DNA of 64,000 nt, taken from an uncultured Dokdonia sp. (GTDB taxonomy: Bacteria > Bacteroidota > Bacteroidia > Flavobacteriales > Flavobacteriaceae). This document shows, in pieces, positions 37,550 through 46,372 of the stretch. The notes beneath the pieces were generated by a model. It was not told the origin of the DNA. It made no database searches and saw nothing but the letters and a program-made list of their open reading frames with translations. The stretch is from NCBI RefSeq assembly GCF_947492535.1, contig NZ_CANLNH010000009.1, positions 1 through 64,000 on the forward strand, in the 5' to 3' direction. The first letter of the stretch is position 1. Each line of letters begins with the position of its first letter. Made by a program: the position numbers and the translations under genes.

Positions 37550-38617
37550 ATGATTTCAAAAGCACCAGGACGTATTTGCCTATTTGGTGATCATCAAGAT
37601 TATTTAGAACTTCCTATTATTGCGTGTGCGATCAATAGATATATTAGCATACAAGGGACGCCTAATGGTACCGATTCGTTTGTGATCAACATGCCTGATC
37701 TTGGGAAAGAAGAATATATACGCTTTCGCGAAAGCGAACTCAAACCCACAAAAGGTTCGCATCTCAAAACAGCCTTGTACGTCGTACAGCAATACGGATG
37801 TGTCCCAACCGAAGGATATGATATCACTATAGAAGGAGATATTCCTATCAATGCAGGCTTATCCAGCTCTTCTGCTATGGTGGTTGCTTGGATACAGTGG
37901 TTGTTTACCACTTTTGGGTGTCATCAAGAAATAACTCCAGAGTTTATGGGTCAAGTGGCGTATGAAGCTGAGGTTGTTGCTCAGAAAGCACCTGGCGGAA
38001 AAATGGATCAGTATACCAGTGCTATTGGGGATACCATTTATTTAGAAACAAATCTAGCATCAAATTATCGTAAAATAGGATGTTCATTAGAAGGATTGAT
38101 TGTTGGTGAATCTGGTGTTGCAAAAAATACAGTGGGTGTTTTAGGAGATATTAAAGGAAAATCATTGGAAGCCATTGCTTTTATAGAAAAAATAACCCCA
38201 TCCTTTGACCTTGCAACGGCAACACTTGAAGAATATACAGCCTACAAAACACTACTTCCTGATAATTTACACCCTTTTTTTTATGCGGCTATTCAAAATC
38301 ATCTCATTACACAAGAGGCATTTTTCGCTTTAAGCGAAACAAAAATAGATTATAAACATATAGGTGATTTATTAAATGCGCATCATGCTGTTTTAAAAAA
38401 TACGCTTCAAATCACAGTTCCATTAATAGATGCTATGATTGATGCTGCATTACACGCAGGTGCTTACGGTGCAAAAATTGTAGGATCTGGTGGTGGCGGT
38501 TGTATTTGTGCCATTGCGCCTCATGAAAAACAACAAGCTGTTATTGAAGCCATACTGAATTCAGGCGCAAAAGATGCCTATCACGTACACATTAGCAAAG
38601 GAGCATTCATAGCATGA
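37550..38617 (+). CDS. GHMP family sugar kinase, galactokinase-like
   Basis: A 355-aa GHMP kinase. It begins with APGRICLFGDHQDY (galactokinase-type motif 1), has the ATP loop INAGLSSSSAMV (motif 2) and the C-terminal KIVGSGGGGC (motif 3). It should phosphorylate a sugar at C1 in the cytoplasm. It is flanked by an exported glycosidase-like oxidoreductase and a nucleotidyltransferase, so sugar-1-phosphate may pass straight to an NDP-sugar. The gene overlaps the next by 4 bp. A TTTCGCGAAA palindrome at 37734-37743 encodes part of IRFRESE. The sugar substrate is not determined. Confidence 0.85.
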   Translation: MISKAPGRICLFGDHQDYLELPIIACAINRYISIQGTPNGTDSFVINMPDLGKEEYIRFRESELKPTKGSHLKTALYVVQQYGCVPTEGYDITIEGDIPINAGLSSSSAMVVAWIQWLFTTFGCHQEITPEFMGQVAYEAEVVAQKAPGGKMDQYTSAIGDTIYLETNLASNYRKIGCSLEGLIVGESGVAKNTVGVLGDIKGKSLEAIAFIEKITPSFDLATATLEEYTAYKTLLPDNLHPFFYAAIQNHLITQEAFFALSETKIDYKHIGDLLNAHHAVLKNTLQITVPLIDAMIDAALHAGAYGAKIVGSGGGGCICAIAPHEKQQAVIEAILNSGAKDAYHVHISKGAFIA

Positions 38618-39480
38618 CAGATACATTAATTATACTCGCAGGTGGCGCGTCATCGCGTATGAAAAAATCAAAAGCTTCAACGCTTTCTGATGAAATGACA
38701 ACGCAAGCAAATACCCGTAGTAAAGCACTCATTTTACTAAATGATAGACCGATGCTTGATTATGTCTTATACAACGCTAAACAAGCAGGAATTACCAACG
38801 TAATTATTGTCATTCATCCTAAAGGCACTTTGTTTAAAGAATATTATGGCAACAAAGAACGAAGTAATCATTTTCATGGAGTATCCATTTCATATGCTGT
38901 ACAACATATTCCTGAAGGTCGAGAAAAACCATTAGGTACGACGGATGCTTTGTTGCAGGCTATGGAACAGTATCCGACATTAAAAAAAACTACATTCCTG
39001 GTATGTAATGCTGATAATTTATATAGTACTACGGCATTTTTCGCTTTGCGCGAAAACAAAAACAGCCATGCATTTTTAAATTATGATCGCGATGCACTAC
39101 AATATCCTATGGAACGTATTGCGCGGTTTGCATTAACAAAAGTAACTACCGAACAATATCTAGAAGACATTATTGAAAAACCTGAGGCATCAGAAGTCGA
39201 GCATTATAGAAATACCGATGGAACCTTTAGAGTCAGTATGAATATTTTCAAATTTGAAGGCGCTTCTTTTTATCCGTATTTAGTGGCATGCCCTATGCAT
39301 CCTGAACGAAATGAAAAAGAGTTACCAACGGCTGTTCTTGCGATGGTTCATGAGCATCCTACTGCGATGCAAGCCATTCCTTTTGCAGAACACGTACCTG
39401 ATTTAACCGGAAAAGATGATATTTTTATTTTGAATGATTATCTTTCTACACATATTCCGACCTTAGATTGGAATGCATAA
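38614..39480 (+). CDS. Sugar-phosphate nucleotidyltransferase
   Basis: A 288-aa NTP-transferase domain protein. The nucleotide-binding signature LAGGASSRMKKSK is at the N-terminus, followed by KALILLNDRPMLDYVLYNA and the DNL metal site (CNADNLY). It should activate a sugar 1-phosphate to an NDP-sugar. Its start codon overlaps the stop of the kinase gene by 4 bp, which implies coupled translation and consecutive steps of one pathway. Confidence 0.85.
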   Translation: MTDTLIILAGGASSRMKKSKASTLSDEMTTQANTRSKALILLNDRPMLDYVLYNAKQAGITNVIIVIHPKGTLFKEYYGNKERSNHFHGVSISYAVQHIPEGREKPLGTTDALLQAMEQYPTLKKTTFLVCNADNLYSTTAFFALRENKNSHAFLNYDRDALQYPMERIARFALTKVTTEQYLEDIIEKPEASEVEHYRNTDGTFRVSMNIFKFEGASFYPYLVACPMHPERNEKELPTAVLAMVHEHPTAMQAIPFAEHVPDLTGKDDIFILNDYLSTHIPTLDWNA

Positions 39481-39492
39481 TTGAATTTACGT

Positions 39493-41298
39493 ATGATTGA
39501 TTTATCGACACTAGACCTAGTCATTATTATTACACTTTTTGTTATTATCCTATCGGTAGGGTTTTATGTAAGTAAGACTTCAGGAAAAAACACCTCTCAA
39601 TATTTTTTATCCGGACGGAATATGCCCTGGTGGTTATTAGGGCTTTCTATGGTAGCAACTACCTTTTCGACAGATACGCCAAATCTGGTAACAGATATTG
39701 TACGTACCAATGGTGTGGCGGGTAACTGGGTATGGTGGGCGTTCCTGATTACAGGGTTATTGACGGTTTTTGTATATGCTCGCTTATGGCGAAAATCGAA
39801 TGTAAAAACAGATATTGAGTTTTACGAATTACGTTATGGCGGTGCTCCTGCTCGTTTCTTACGATGGTTTAGAGCCGTATTTTTAGGCGTATTCTTTAAT
39901 ATGTTTGCGATGGCTGGGGTGATGCTTGCCGCTATTAAAATAGGCGAAGTGATGCTCGGTCTTGACGGATGGGTTACGATACTCATTGCTGGATCTATTA
40001 CCTTACTTTTTAGCTCTATTGGAGGGTTTAAAGGGGTTGTATATACTGATTTCATTCTCTTTTTTGTAGCGATGATCGGTGCCTTAGGTGCTGCTGTTTA
40101 TATTGTAGGGCTTCCTGAAGTGGGCGGTTTAGAAGCACTCGTATCACATCCTAATGTGGCAGACAAGCTTGCTTTTGTTCCTGATGTTGATAAAAAAGAA
40201 TTATATATCACCCTCTTTATTATTCCGATTGCTGTACAATGGTGGAGCAGTTGGTATCCTGGTGGAGAGCCTGGTGGAGGTGGTTATGTTGCGCAACGTA
40301 TGCTTGCTGCTAAAGACGAAAATCACGCCATAGGTGCGACTTTCTTTTTCAATTTTATGCATATTGCAATTCGCCCATGGCCATGGATTTTAGTGGCATT
40401 GGCTTCACTTATTGTTTTTCCAGATATAGCAAGTATACAAGAAGCATTTCCTAACATCTCAGAAGATAAATTAGGACAAGATCTTGCCTATTCTGCGATG
40501 CTTACTAAATTACCAAGTGGTTTATTAGGGATTGTATTGGCTTCGCTTGCGGCTGCTTTTATGAGTACGATTTCTACGCATCTGAATTGGGGGGCCTCCT
40601 ACTTAGTAAATGATTTATATAAAACACAAATTAAGAAGGATGCTTCTGAGAAAGAGCAGGTACAAGCGGGGCGTTTTGCAACAGTGATCCTTATGATCAT
40701 AAGTGCACTCATGGCACTTGCGATGAATAATGCGCTTCAACTATTTAATATCATTATTATGTTTGGGGCTGGAACGGGTCTCATTTTCATACTTCGCTGG
40801 TTCTGGTGGCGTATTAATGCATGGACAGAAATAAGTGCAATGATCGCTTCTGGAACGATCTCTATGTTACTCACCTTTACTCCCCTTGGAGATACCATGT
40901 TTGGGGATTCAGGATGGATGCCAGCCTATTATAAATTCCCATTTATTGTGGTTGTTACTTCTATTATCTGGCTTATTGTTACTTATGCAACACAGCCTGA
41001 ATCACAAGAGACACTCTCAAGATTCTATCAAAAGACAATGCCTGGAGGAAAAGGCTGGAAAAAAATAGTGGCACAAATGACGCCTGAACAGCAAGAAGCG
41101 TCTCAAACTCCTTGGATTGTCCCACAGGGAATTCTGGCTATGTTATTAGGATGTGTATTTGTATACGGAGCATTATTCACTACAGGGTATTTTATTTATG
41201 GAGAAACTACAAATGCGCTTATTACATTGAGTATTACAGGTATTTCAGGAGGTGCATTGTTAAAAGTTTGGAAACGTCTTAAAGAAATTGCAGATTAG
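39493..41298 (+). CDS. Sodium:solute symporter family protein
   Basis: A 601-aa SSS-family transporter with about 13-14 membrane helices. Early signatures are YFLSGRNMPWWLLGLSMVATTFSTDTPN, then GGFKGVVYTDFI and SSWYPGGEPGGGGY. It should carry a sugar or related solute with Na+. It is the last gene of the sugar operon. The ATG at 39493 is preferred to a TTG at 39481 because it begins right at the first helix (LDLVIIITLF). Confidence 0.9.
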   Translation: MIDLSTLDLVIIITLFVIILSVGFYVSKTSGKNTSQYFLSGRNMPWWLLGLSMVATTFSTDTPNLVTDIVRTNGVAGNWVWWAFLITGLLTVFVYARLWRKSNVKTDIEFYELRYGGAPARFLRWFRAVFLGVFFNMFAMAGVMLAAIKIGEVMLGLDGWVTILIAGSITLLFSSIGGFKGVVYTDFILFFVAMIGALGAAVYIVGLPEVGGLEALVSHPNVADKLAFVPDVDKKELYITLFIIPIAVQWWSSWYPGGEPGGGGYVAQRMLAAKDENHAIGATFFFNFMHIAIRPWPWILVALASLIVFPDIASIQEAFPNISEDKLGQDLAYSAMLTKLPSGLLGIVLASLAAAFMSTISTHLNWGASYLVNDLYKTQIKKDASEKEQVQAGRFATVILMIISALMALAMNNALQLFNIIIMFGAGTGLIFILRWFWWRINAWTEISAMIASGTISMLLTFTPLGDTMFGDSGWMPAYYKFPFIVVVTSIIWLIVTYATQPESQETLSRFYQKTMPGGKGWKKIVAQMTPEQQEASQTPWIVPQGILAMLLGCVFVYGALFTTGYFIYGETTNALITLSITGISGGALLKVWKRLKEIAD

Positions 41299-41329
41299 CC
41301 GACATAGACACAGCGTTATATTTATACAC

Positions 41330-41824
41330 ATGAAAAAGATTTTAGTCACCTTCCTTTTAGGAATATCATTTTTACTCTCTACATACGCACAAGAAACTGC
41401 AACAGTATATCAAGATGCTTTACGTATTATAGAGAACAGTCCTACGTTTAAAAAACTAGGGATTGAGACGTATACGACTTCTGCAAAAACGACGAGTTTT
41501 GCAAATCAAGCCTATGCATTTTGGCTAGATGATCAAACCTTAGAATTTAAGGATCGTGACTTTGAAAGTTATTTTGGAGAATTATACATTCCTATTGAAA
41601 TTCCTGTTTTTAAAGAATTACGCACCAAAAAAAGAGCAAAACATGTATTTATTGTTACTGAAACAGAACACAATGTCTTTGCTATTGAAATCTTAGTCTT
41701 TAAAAGAAAACGCAGAGGGAAATATCCTAAATTCTATCAAGGAAAAAGTTATTCTTTTCTCTTTAGAAAAGATTCAGAAGGTAATGTGAAATTGATGCAC
41801 AATTTGGAGATTGTGAGTAATTAA
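41330..41824 (+). CDS. Secreted hypothetical protein
   Basis: A 164-aa protein from the ATG at 41330, with a signal peptide (ILVTFLLGISFLLSTYAQ). The mature part is a mixed alpha-beta sequence ending in a basic stretch (KRKRRGKYPKF). I do not recognise the family. It follows the symporter gene by 31 bp and may be transcribed with it. A TTTCGCGAAA palindrome lies after it at 41881-41890. Confidence 0.7.
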   Translation: MKKILVTFLLGISFLLSTYAQETATVYQDALRIIENSPTFKKLGIETYTTSAKTTSFANQAYAFWLDDQTLEFKDRDFESYFGELYIPIEIPVFKELRTKKRAKHVFIVTETEHNVFAIEILVFKRKRRGKYPKFYQGKSYSFLFRKDSEGNVKLMHNLEIVSN

Positions 41825-41997
41825 GAAAGCACTACGTTAAATTAAGTATCGTAATATTAAGGTAATCGTTCTTCTTTTGCTTTCGCGAAAGCGTATACTG
41901 AATTCAAATAAGAAATAAAATATAAAATACTTATATTCAGAAATATAAGAGAAAAGTGGTATCTTTAAGAAATGTCTAATCTTTAAAACATATTGCC

Positions 41998-42141
41998 ATG
42001 TTAAATAACATTTCAAAATTAAAGGGGATCTACGTTCTTAAAATAGAAGAACAAAAACTAGTTAATGGTGAAAATGGAGGTTGCTATGCCTGTTTCTGTC
42101 ATTATACAAATACAAATCCTAATTGCTGCTGTGTAAATTAA
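41998..42141 (+). CDS. Small Cys-rich double-glycine leader peptide (putative RiPP/bacteriocin-like precursor)
   Basis: A 47-aa ORF: leader MLNNISKLKGIYVLKIEEQK then LVNGENGG, then a 19-residue tail CYACFCHYTNTNPNCCCVN with six Cys at 29, 32, 34, 43, 44 and 45. The 'LKG...L...EEQKLVNG..GG' leader is the double-glycine type used in Bacteroidota for export and cleavage by peptidase-containing ABC transporters. A tatcttta sequence at 41960-41967 fits a -7 box, and a strong terminator follows 6 bp after the stop. No modification or transport gene is nearby. Product class is uncertain, but the gene itself is convincing. Confidence 0.75.
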   Translation: MLNNISKLKGIYVLKIEEQKLVNGENGGCYACFCHYTNTNPNCCCVN

Positions 42142-42147
42142 ATATTT

Positions 42148-42177
42148 AAAAAAGCGAACTAAAAAGTTCGCTTTTTT
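42148..42177 (+). terminator. Rho-independent terminator of the small peptide gene
   Basis: aaaaaagcgaact pairs with agttcgctttttt around an aaaa loop and ends in a T-run, 6 bp after the stop codon at 42141. It shows that the small gene is a separate transcription unit. Confidence 0.9.
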
Positions 42178-42296
42178 ATTGTCTAACATATTTAATACTA
42201 TTTTATTCTCCATAAATCTAGCTAGACACATCCAATTCTTTCACTGATTTTAATTTTAAATAACAGATAATTAACACAAGGAACATTATCATATTC

Positions 42297-42337
42297 TTGC
42301 AAATCTCAAAATATTTATTAACTTTGAATTTCAAAGT
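42297..42337 (+). promoter_or_regulatory. Promoter with overlapping palindromic operator
   Basis: TTG at 42297-42299 and TAACTTTG at 42319-42326 are 19 bp apart and match the Bacteroidota promoter. The palindrome ACTTTGA-ATT-TCAAAGT (42321-42337) covers the -7 box, so a bound repressor would block it. A matching palindrome precedes the gene at 43441, and a winged-helix regulator gene lies between them. Regulation by that protein is inferred. Confidence 0.65.
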
Positions 42338-42345
42338 ACTTTATT

Positions 42346-42999
42346 ATGGAGTCAAATAAATATTTAGAAGACATTGTGAGTATCAAGTCTATGATGCGTA
42401 AATCATCACGATTTATGTCATTAAGTGGACTTTCTGGAATACTTGCAGGTATATACGCCTTAATTGGTGCCCTTATTGCACATAACATTCTTACAACCGA
42501 ACAGCTTACTTCAGGTGGTGCTAGGTATGCCTCAGTTGTAGGATTGATTAATGCATATCTTGCGCATCCCTCTGGCTCAAAATTATTCTTAGTAGCGCTT
42601 ATCGTGCTTATTGCCGCGGTTGTTACAGGAATTATACTCACTATACGTAAAGCAAAAAAACATGAAGAAAAAATATGGGACCCTTCTTCAAGAAGGTTAC
42701 TCATTAACTTTTCAATTCCGTTGCTCACTGGAGGTGCTTTTTGCTTGGTGTTATTACAATATGGACTTCTAGGTCTTGTGGCTCCTTGTACCTTAATTTT
42801 TTATGGTTTGGCCTTAATTAACGCTAGCAAATTCACCTTAGGAGATATTAAGTATTTAGGACTCGTTAATGTCATCATAGGACTCATAAGCACACAATTT
42901 ATAGGCTACGGCCTCTACTTTTGGGCTCTTGGTTTTGGAGTCTTACATATTGTTTATGGGAGTATCATGTATATGAAGTATGATATGAAAAAGGAATAA
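42346..42999 (+). CDS. Multi-pass membrane protein of unknown function
   Basis: A 217-aa protein with about six hydrophobic helices (for example GLSGILAGIYALIGALIA, LFLVALIVLIAAVVTGIILTI, and YLGLVNVIIGLISTQF). No transport or enzyme motif is visible. It precedes a winged-helix regulator gene by 99 bp and has a palindromic operator over its promoter, so it is probably part of that regulator's small regulon. Proteins of this kind beside such regulators are frequent in flavobacteria. Confidence 0.75.
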   Translation: MESNKYLEDIVSIKSMMRKSSRFMSLSGLSGILAGIYALIGALIAHNILTTEQLTSGGARYASVVGLINAYLAHPSGSKLFLVALIVLIAAVVTGIILTIRKAKKHEEKIWDPSSRRLLINFSIPLLTGGAFCLVLLQYGLLGLVAPCTLIFYGLALINASKFTLGDIKYLGLVNVIIGLISTQFIGYGLYFWALGFGVLHIVYGSIMYMKYDMKKE

Positions 43000-43098
43000 G
43001 CGGGTGGTTGTTTATTTTTAAAATGAAACACAGAAAACATAACGTATTTTTGATAGAAATTAATTCTTTATATGCTTTCGCGAAAGCGCACCAAAAAA

Positions 43099-43389
43099 AT
43101 GTCAATAATAAATAACATAAATAAAGCTTTTGATCACAGGATACGTCTTGGGATTATGAGTGTATTGATGGTCAATGAGAGTGCCGATTTTAAAGAGCTT
43201 AAAGAATTACTCGGAGCGACCGATGGAAACTTAGCAAGTCATACAAAAGCCTTAGAAAAGGAAGACTATATTTCTGTAAACAAAACATTTATTGGCCGAA
43301 AACCCAATACGAGTTATACCGCAACAAGAAAAGGAAAAGCCGCTTTTAAAAAGCATATCGAAGCCCTAGAAAAGCTTATCGGTAAATAG
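43099..43389 (+). CDS. Winged-helix transcriptional regulator
   Basis: A 96-aa protein forming one winged-helix domain: IRLGIMSVLMVNESADFKELKELLGATDGNLASHTKALEKEDYI, then the wing FIGRKPNTSYTATRKGKAAF. It belongs to the small ArsR/MarR-like DNA-binding group with TDGNLASH in the recognition helix. ATG 43099 is used; an earlier in-frame ATG lies within a TTTCGCGAAA palindrome and adds only basic residues. The identical-type palindromes at 42321-42337 and 43412-43430 flank it and are its likely sites. Confidence 0.88.
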   Translation: MSIINNINKAFDHRIRLGIMSVLMVNESADFKELKELLGATDGNLASHTKALEKEDYISVNKTFIGRKPNTSYTATRKGKAAFKKHIEALEKLIGK

Positions 43390-43411
43390 AAACTATATTT
43401 TTTTATCATTT

Positions 43412-43430
43412 TACTTTGAAATACAAAGTA
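43412..43430 (+). promoter_or_regulatory. Palindromic operator TACTTTG-AAATA-CAAAGTA
   Basis: A perfect 7-bp inverted repeat with a 5-bp spacer, ending 10 bp before the ATG at 43441. It shares the half-site ACTTTG and the following tacttta with the 42321 copy. It again overlaps a TAnnTTTG-like box (ttactttg). Confidence 0.65.
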
Positions 43431-43440
43431 CTTTATAATT

Positions 43441-43911
43441 ATGAAAACACTACGCTATATATTACTAGAACGTCTCTATGAGTGGAGTAAACTCCCTTAT
43501 AGACTACTATTCAAAAAGGAATCTCCATGGGGTATTTCAGTCAAAGACTTACTCACCTATCCTATGGAAAGTTTAGGGTACCATCTAGGCTGTTTCTTAC
43601 TCAAACATCATTTTACCCCAGAACCTCAACTAGAAGATCATGACATCTATCACGTGCTTACTGGAAGTGGTATTTCTGTTCCTGAAGAAATTGCCATGCA
43701 ATTTTATCTTTTTGGCAATGGCAAACGATCACTATACCTCTTTACAGTACTATCTATAGGCGCCATCCTATTTCCAGATCATATCAAACAATTTCGAGAT
43801 GCATATAAGAAAGGAAGAAAAGCACATGCTTTTTATCATCTCAATTTTTTAAAACTATTACAGCAACCACTTATCACATTACAATACACCTTTAAAATCA
43901 CAACAATATGA
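43441..43911 (+). CDS. Coq4-family protein
   Basis: A 156-aa protein with the Coq4 signature HDIYHVLTGS followed by a Glu exactly fitting HDxxHX11E (the divalent-metal site), and flanking ITVPEEIAMQFYL-type sequence. In mitochondria and some bacteria Coq4 acts in ubiquinone synthesis, but flavobacteria use menaquinone, so the role here must differ or be unrelated to quinones. It overlaps the next gene by 4 bp and lies after a palindromic operator. The family is clear; the function is not. Confidence 0.75.
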   Translation: MKTLRYILLERLYEWSKLPYRLLFKKESPWGISVKDLLTYPMESLGYHLGCFLLKHHFTPEPQLEDHDIYHVLTGSGISVPEEIAMQFYLFGNGKRSLYLFTVLSIGAILFPDHIKQFRDAYKKGRKAHAFYHLNFLKLLQQPLITLQYTFKITTI

Positions 43912-45311
43912 AACGTCAACTCATTTTATGGATTAGTGCTTTGGGATTTAGCACCTTATTCTACAATCAAAACATAGGACTTAACCTATTCATTTTTGCA
44001 GTTGTAGCCATTACAATACTCGCAATTATGCGTCGAGAAGTATTTAAACGAGCAGATATGCTACTCGCTTCTTTTATCTATCTTCTCACGTCCTTTTTTG
44101 TATTCACAAATCATAGTGCATTAGCACTCTTCATGTCCTTTATCACTTTTATTGTCTTTGCTGGTACGATCTCTGGTTCAAAAAATGCAATTTATGTTCA
44201 AGGTATCAATGGAATTTATCAATCTGTAGTAGGTGCACTACATTATTATTTGACACCTAAAGAAGAGCGCAAAATACTTACACCAAAGAAAAAACGTGAT
44301 TATGGTTTTATCATGTTAACGGTTATACTCGTGGTAGGCTTACCCATCATATTTGCAAGCTTATACAGCAACATCAATCCCATCTTTGAAAAATGGGTCG
44401 CAGCTATCGATCTTAGTTTTATCAACCTATCTTGGTTATTAATGACCGTAATGGGGTATCTATTACTTAACAATATGACTGCGCCTGCATCTTTAGCACC
44501 TCTTACAGATGCAGATCGAAGTGTGGCACTAGACTTGACCTCAACTCCTATTTCTGAAACACAAGAACCGTTATTACACAAAGAACAATTATTAGGATCC
44601 CTTGTCATAGGTGTACTTAATGCGCTTATTCTCTTTTTTCTAGTTGTAGATATCTGGTATGTAACTACTAATTCATTTCAACATGCCTCAGAATTATCTA
44701 AAACTGTACACGAAGGGGTGAATGCGTTGATTACTTCTATTCTTATCGCAATTACCTTGATTCTTATCTTTTTTAGAGGCAATCTTAATTTTTATAAAAA
44801 GAGTCAGCGTTTACGCATACTCACGTACATCTGGATTATTTTAAACGGCATCCTTGTACTCATTACGGCTTATAAGAATTATATCTATATCACAGACTTC
44901 GGACTTACCTATAAACGCATAGGTGTTGGTATTTACCTATCCTTATGCATTGCAGGATTAGTCACTACCTATCTCAAGGTTGCGTATCGTAAAAATGTGA
45001 TGTATTTGGTACGCTTGAATGCAAGAATTGTCTTTCTAGTCATTGTCATGATGAGTAGTTTTAGCTGGAATCGAGAGATTACCCGCTATAATTTAACACA
45101 GGTAGAACGCCCTGATCTTATGTATTTAGAATCTATGAGAAGTAATCATATAGATCTATTATACGCTTTCGCGAAAGCGCACCCAGAAAAATTCTCACAG
45201 GAAAGATTGGATGCGATCACATATACCTATGAAAACTATATAAAAAAGCTTCAAAACCAAACTTGGCAATCAAAAACCTTACGAGGAATTAAATATCACA
45301 ATTCACTATGA
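43908..45311 (+). CDS. DUF4153/DUF4173-type membrane protein
   Basis: A 467-aa protein with about ten membrane helices and a family-typical middle (YYLTPKEERKILTPKKKRDYGF, then IYSNINPIFEKW-like sequence). The C-terminal 60 residues are a soluble region with FSWNREITRYNLTQVERPDLMYLE. It belongs to the DUF4153/DUF4173 group, of unknown function. It overlaps the Coq4-like gene before it and the 101-aa gene after it by 4 bp each, so the three are translationally coupled. A TTTCGCGAAA palindrome at 45167-45176 encodes part of YAFAKAH. Confidence 0.8.
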   Translation: MKRQLILWISALGFSTLFYNQNIGLNLFIFAVVAITILAIMRREVFKRADMLLASFIYLLTSFFVFTNHSALALFMSFITFIVFAGTISGSKNAIYVQGINGIYQSVVGALHYYLTPKEERKILTPKKKRDYGFIMLTVILVVGLPIIFASLYSNINPIFEKWVAAIDLSFINLSWLLMTVMGYLLLNNMTAPASLAPLTDADRSVALDLTSTPISETQEPLLHKEQLLGSLVIGVLNALILFFLVVDIWYVTTNSFQHASELSKTVHEGVNALITSILIAITLILIFFRGNLNFYKKSQRLRILTYIWIILNGILVLITAYKNYIYITDFGLTYKRIGVGIYLSLCIAGLVTTYLKVAYRKNVMYLVRLNARIVFLVIVMMSSFSWNREITRYNLTQVERPDLMYLESMRSNHIDLLYAFAKAHPEKFSQERLDAITYTYENYIKKLQNQTWQSKTLRGIKYHNSL

Positions 45312-45613
45312 AAACAATCACATATCCTCTAAATCGATTTGCATTACGATTAATGCTCTTTAGTCTATGTTTTGGCATACTACAAGTGATTATTTATGCC
45401 ATACATCCAAACGAAACTTCATTATTCATCGGATTTTTTCACTTATATCCAACAGTGGCGATACATACCATTGTACTCCTCTTAGTGCTAGTAAATGCTA
45501 TTAAGAATTATAAAGACATTCAAGAACATTTTTTGGTGATCATTACCATGCTTGCCAACATTCCTATTGCTTATGGGTGTTTTTATCTCGTAATGGCCAT
45601 AGATGGATTTTAA
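45308..45613 (+). CDS. Small membrane protein
   Basis: A 101-aa protein with three hydrophobic segments (LMLFSLCFGILQVIIYAI, FHLYPTVAIHTIVLLLVLVNAI and LVIITMLANIPIAYGCFYLVM). It overlaps the previous gene by 4 bp and lies 14 bp before the DUF1361 gene, so it is part of the same membrane-protein operon. No function known. Confidence 0.75.
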   Translation: MKTITYPLNRFALRLMLFSLCFGILQVIIYAIHPNETSLFIGFFHLYPTVAIHTIVLLLVLVNAIKNYKDIQEHFLVIITMLANIPIAYGCFYLVMAIDGF

Positions 45614-45627
45614 AAAAACGCAAACAA

Positions 45628-46287
45628 ATGAAACATCTTATTATCTCAAAAATAAACGAACTCAGTACATTGTTTATAGGCTTTCTCTTTTGTGGATTGT
45701 TATTAACAATGCGTATTAAAATCACGGGATCTTTTCACTATCTGTTTTTAGTATGGAATCTCTTCCTGGCGTTTATTCCATATGGAATCACGTTTATGGT
45801 ACGAAGCCAAAAAAAGTGGACCTATAAGAGCTGGATGCTCTTGCCTATTTTTAGTTTTTGGTTAGTATTCTTACCCAATACTCCATATCTCATTACCGAT
45901 TTGCAACACTTACAACATGCATCCCAAAAAATGGTATGGTATGACACTTTATTGTTATTCTCATTTGCTGCTTACGGATTATTTATTATGACCTTAACTA
46001 TTCAAGACATGCAGATCATACTTTCTAAAAAAATAGCAAACAAATGGTCTCTTTTGGTACTCATAAGCATTTTTGTTTTATGTGGTTTTGGTATTTATCT
46101 AGGACGTTTCTTACGATGGAATAGTTGGGATATTATACAAAATCCTTTAGCACTCATTGAAGATATCATCATGCGTATACGACATCCATTTACCTACGCA
46201 AAAACCTGGATTGTCACTTTTGGATATGCTGCAATTACAGGGTTGTTTTATCATGTCATTAGATTTTCTAACTTGGTAAAAGAGTAA
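45628..46287 (+). CDS. DUF1361 domain-containing membrane protein
   Basis: A 219-aa protein from the ATG at 45628, with six or so membrane helices. DUF1361 features are visible: WLVFLPNTPYLITDLQHL, and GIYLGRFLRWNSWDI near the C-terminus. The family is of unknown function. It closes the operon that starts at 43441. The longer frame starting at 45577 overlaps the upstream gene and adds a non-membrane tail. Confidence 0.85.
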   Translation: MKHLIISKINELSTLFIGFLFCGLLLTMRIKITGSFHYLFLVWNLFLAFIPYGITFMVRSQKKWTYKSWMLLPIFSFWLVFLPNTPYLITDLQHLQHASQKMVWYDTLLLFSFAAYGLFIMTLTIQDMQIILSKKIANKWSLLVLISIFVLCGFGIYLGRFLRWNSWDIIQNPLALIEDIIMRIRHPFTYAKTWIVTFGYAAITGLFYHVIRFSNLVKE

Positions 46288-46372
46288 AACTAATAATCCT
46301 ATTGTATATCATTTCTCCCTCTGGGAGAAACAGGAATGAAGGCTTTGTATACATTATTTTTGCACAATAAAT

